Of a stretch of 64,000 bases of DNA, positions 63,408-64,000 are shown in pieces (position 1 is the first letter of the stretch; each line of letters starts with the position of its first letter). The translations under genes and the position numbers were made by a program. This DNA comes from Bacillus sp. REN10. GTDB taxonomy: Bacteria; Bacillota; Bacilli; Bacillales; Domibacillaceae. The notes beneath the pieces were generated by a model. That model had not been told where the DNA came from. It saw only the letters and a program-made list of their open reading frames with translations, and ran no database searches. The stretch covers positions 558,001 to 622,000 of the forward strand of contig NZ_JADHDW010000001.1 of NCBI RefSeq assembly GCF_016820555.1, written 5' to 3'.

Positions 63408-64000
63408 ATACGAAGCAATTCTTGTTTCCAAACGAGAGAGTTATGGAAAATAGGCATATCGACAGATGTTTTTATCAATGGTTATTTAAAATGGCACTAT
63501 GATTATGATAAAAACGGCAACACAACAGCTGTGAAAAATGGAGAGAACAATGATACTTCCACGTTTACCTATGATAAAGCAGACAAGTTGAAAACAGCTT
63601 CTAACGGTAAACAGGTTGTTGAGTACAGTTACTCACCAACAGAAACGTTAACAGACATTAAAGGAACCTCAAATGGCAGCTCATTTGCTCAGAAATTTGC
63701 GTTTGACGATGCAGACCAGCTAAAAAACTGGTACCGAAATGGGGGTATACAGGGAGCATATGAATACTATCCAACAGGCGAGCCACAACAGCGCAGATAT
63801 GTGAACGGTATTCACACTAACTATACGTATGACGACGACCAGCAAATGAAAACGCTAAAAGTGACTAAAGGTACAAGCGTCTTATTGGACGAAACCCTAG
63901 GCTATGACCTGAACGGAAATGTAAACTCGGTGACTAGTTCAACTGACAACAAAGCTTTTGCGTACGATAAAACCAATCAATTAGAATCTCAAACCATTTC
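63408..64000 (+). pseudogene. Rhs/YD-repeat protein fragment, runs off window
   Basis: The frame is open from the stop at 63405 to the window end. From about 63450 it encodes typical YD repeats: HYDYDKNGNTTAV, FTYDKADKLKTASNG, FAFDDADQLKNWYRNG, YEYYPTGEPQQRRYVNG, YTYDDDQQMKTLK, LGYDLNGNVNSV and FAYDKTNQLESQTIS. No start codon with a ribosome site or signal peptide is present, so the 5' end is missing and this is an internal piece of a wall-associated toxin of WapA type. The last 20 bases match 62083-62104, linking it to the tip remnant. Confidence 0.8.

Overview
The window is a stretch of a Gram-positive, aerobic, endospore-forming chromosome from the family Bacillaceae. The evidence is a long run of genes in Bacillus subtilis order (aroA, ypiA-ypiB-ypiF, qcrABC, ypjA-ypjB, ypjC/ypjD-like, dapB-mgsA-bshB1-bshA-cca-birA-panBCD-dinG, ypmA-ypmB-aspB-asnS-dnaD-nth-ypoC, ponA-recU, yppE/yppG, mrfA-mrfB, cotD-ypsA-gpsB-rnpB-ypsC, bcsA-ypbQ, dynA-ypbS-ypcP). 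Strong AGGAGG-type ribosome binding sites, frequent GTG/TTG starts, bacillithiol genes, a type B RNase P RNA and a spore coat gene support this. The species cannot be named from the sequence alone.

Layout. 1-7.9 kb: end of aroA, three small ypi genes, the menaquinol:cytochrome c reductase operon, then membrane and sporulation genes. 8-17 kb: a reverse-strand YitT-family protein, then a tightly packed biosynthetic run (lysine, methylglyoxal, bacillithiol, tRNA CCA end, biotin ligase, pantothenate); panBCD sits behind a structured leader with a terminator. 17-27.5 kb: a Cys-cluster/pentapeptide protein, dinG, ypm genes, aspB, asnS, dnaD, nth, broken by two patches of an intergenic repeat family. 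27.5-31 kb: ponA and recU in reverse. 31-39.6 kb: small ypp genes, the MrfAB DNA repair pair, cotD, ypsA, gpsB, rnpB, ypsC.

39.7-48 kb: a ba3-type terminal oxidase locus (ctaG forward; subunits IIa, II and I in reverse) whose promoter carries a perfect CRP/FNR-type palindrome, then a guanine riboswitch controlling xpt-pbuX, a secreted protein and the bcsA-ypbQ alkylpyrone pair. 48.0-48.7 kb is a compact cluster of small elements: a perfect sigma-A promoter, a ~195 nt structured RNA, a Cys-rich 22-codon peptide, two Fur-box-like sites and a 29-codon membrane peptide. It precedes dynA, a small Cys protein, a rhodanese and a 5'-3' exonuclease.

From about 54.7 kb the conserved order ends. The remainder is AT-richer accessory DNA: an ECF sigma/anti-sigma pair in one operon with an ABC exporter whose large permease carries an extracytoplasmic domain resembling a non-catalytic M1-peptidase fold. 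Several orphan small genes follow, then a broken Rhs/WapA polymorphic-toxin locus with a displaced toxin tip, its probable immunity gene, and a further YD-repeat fragment running off the window end. No tRNA, rRNA, CRISPR array or intact transposase gene was seen.
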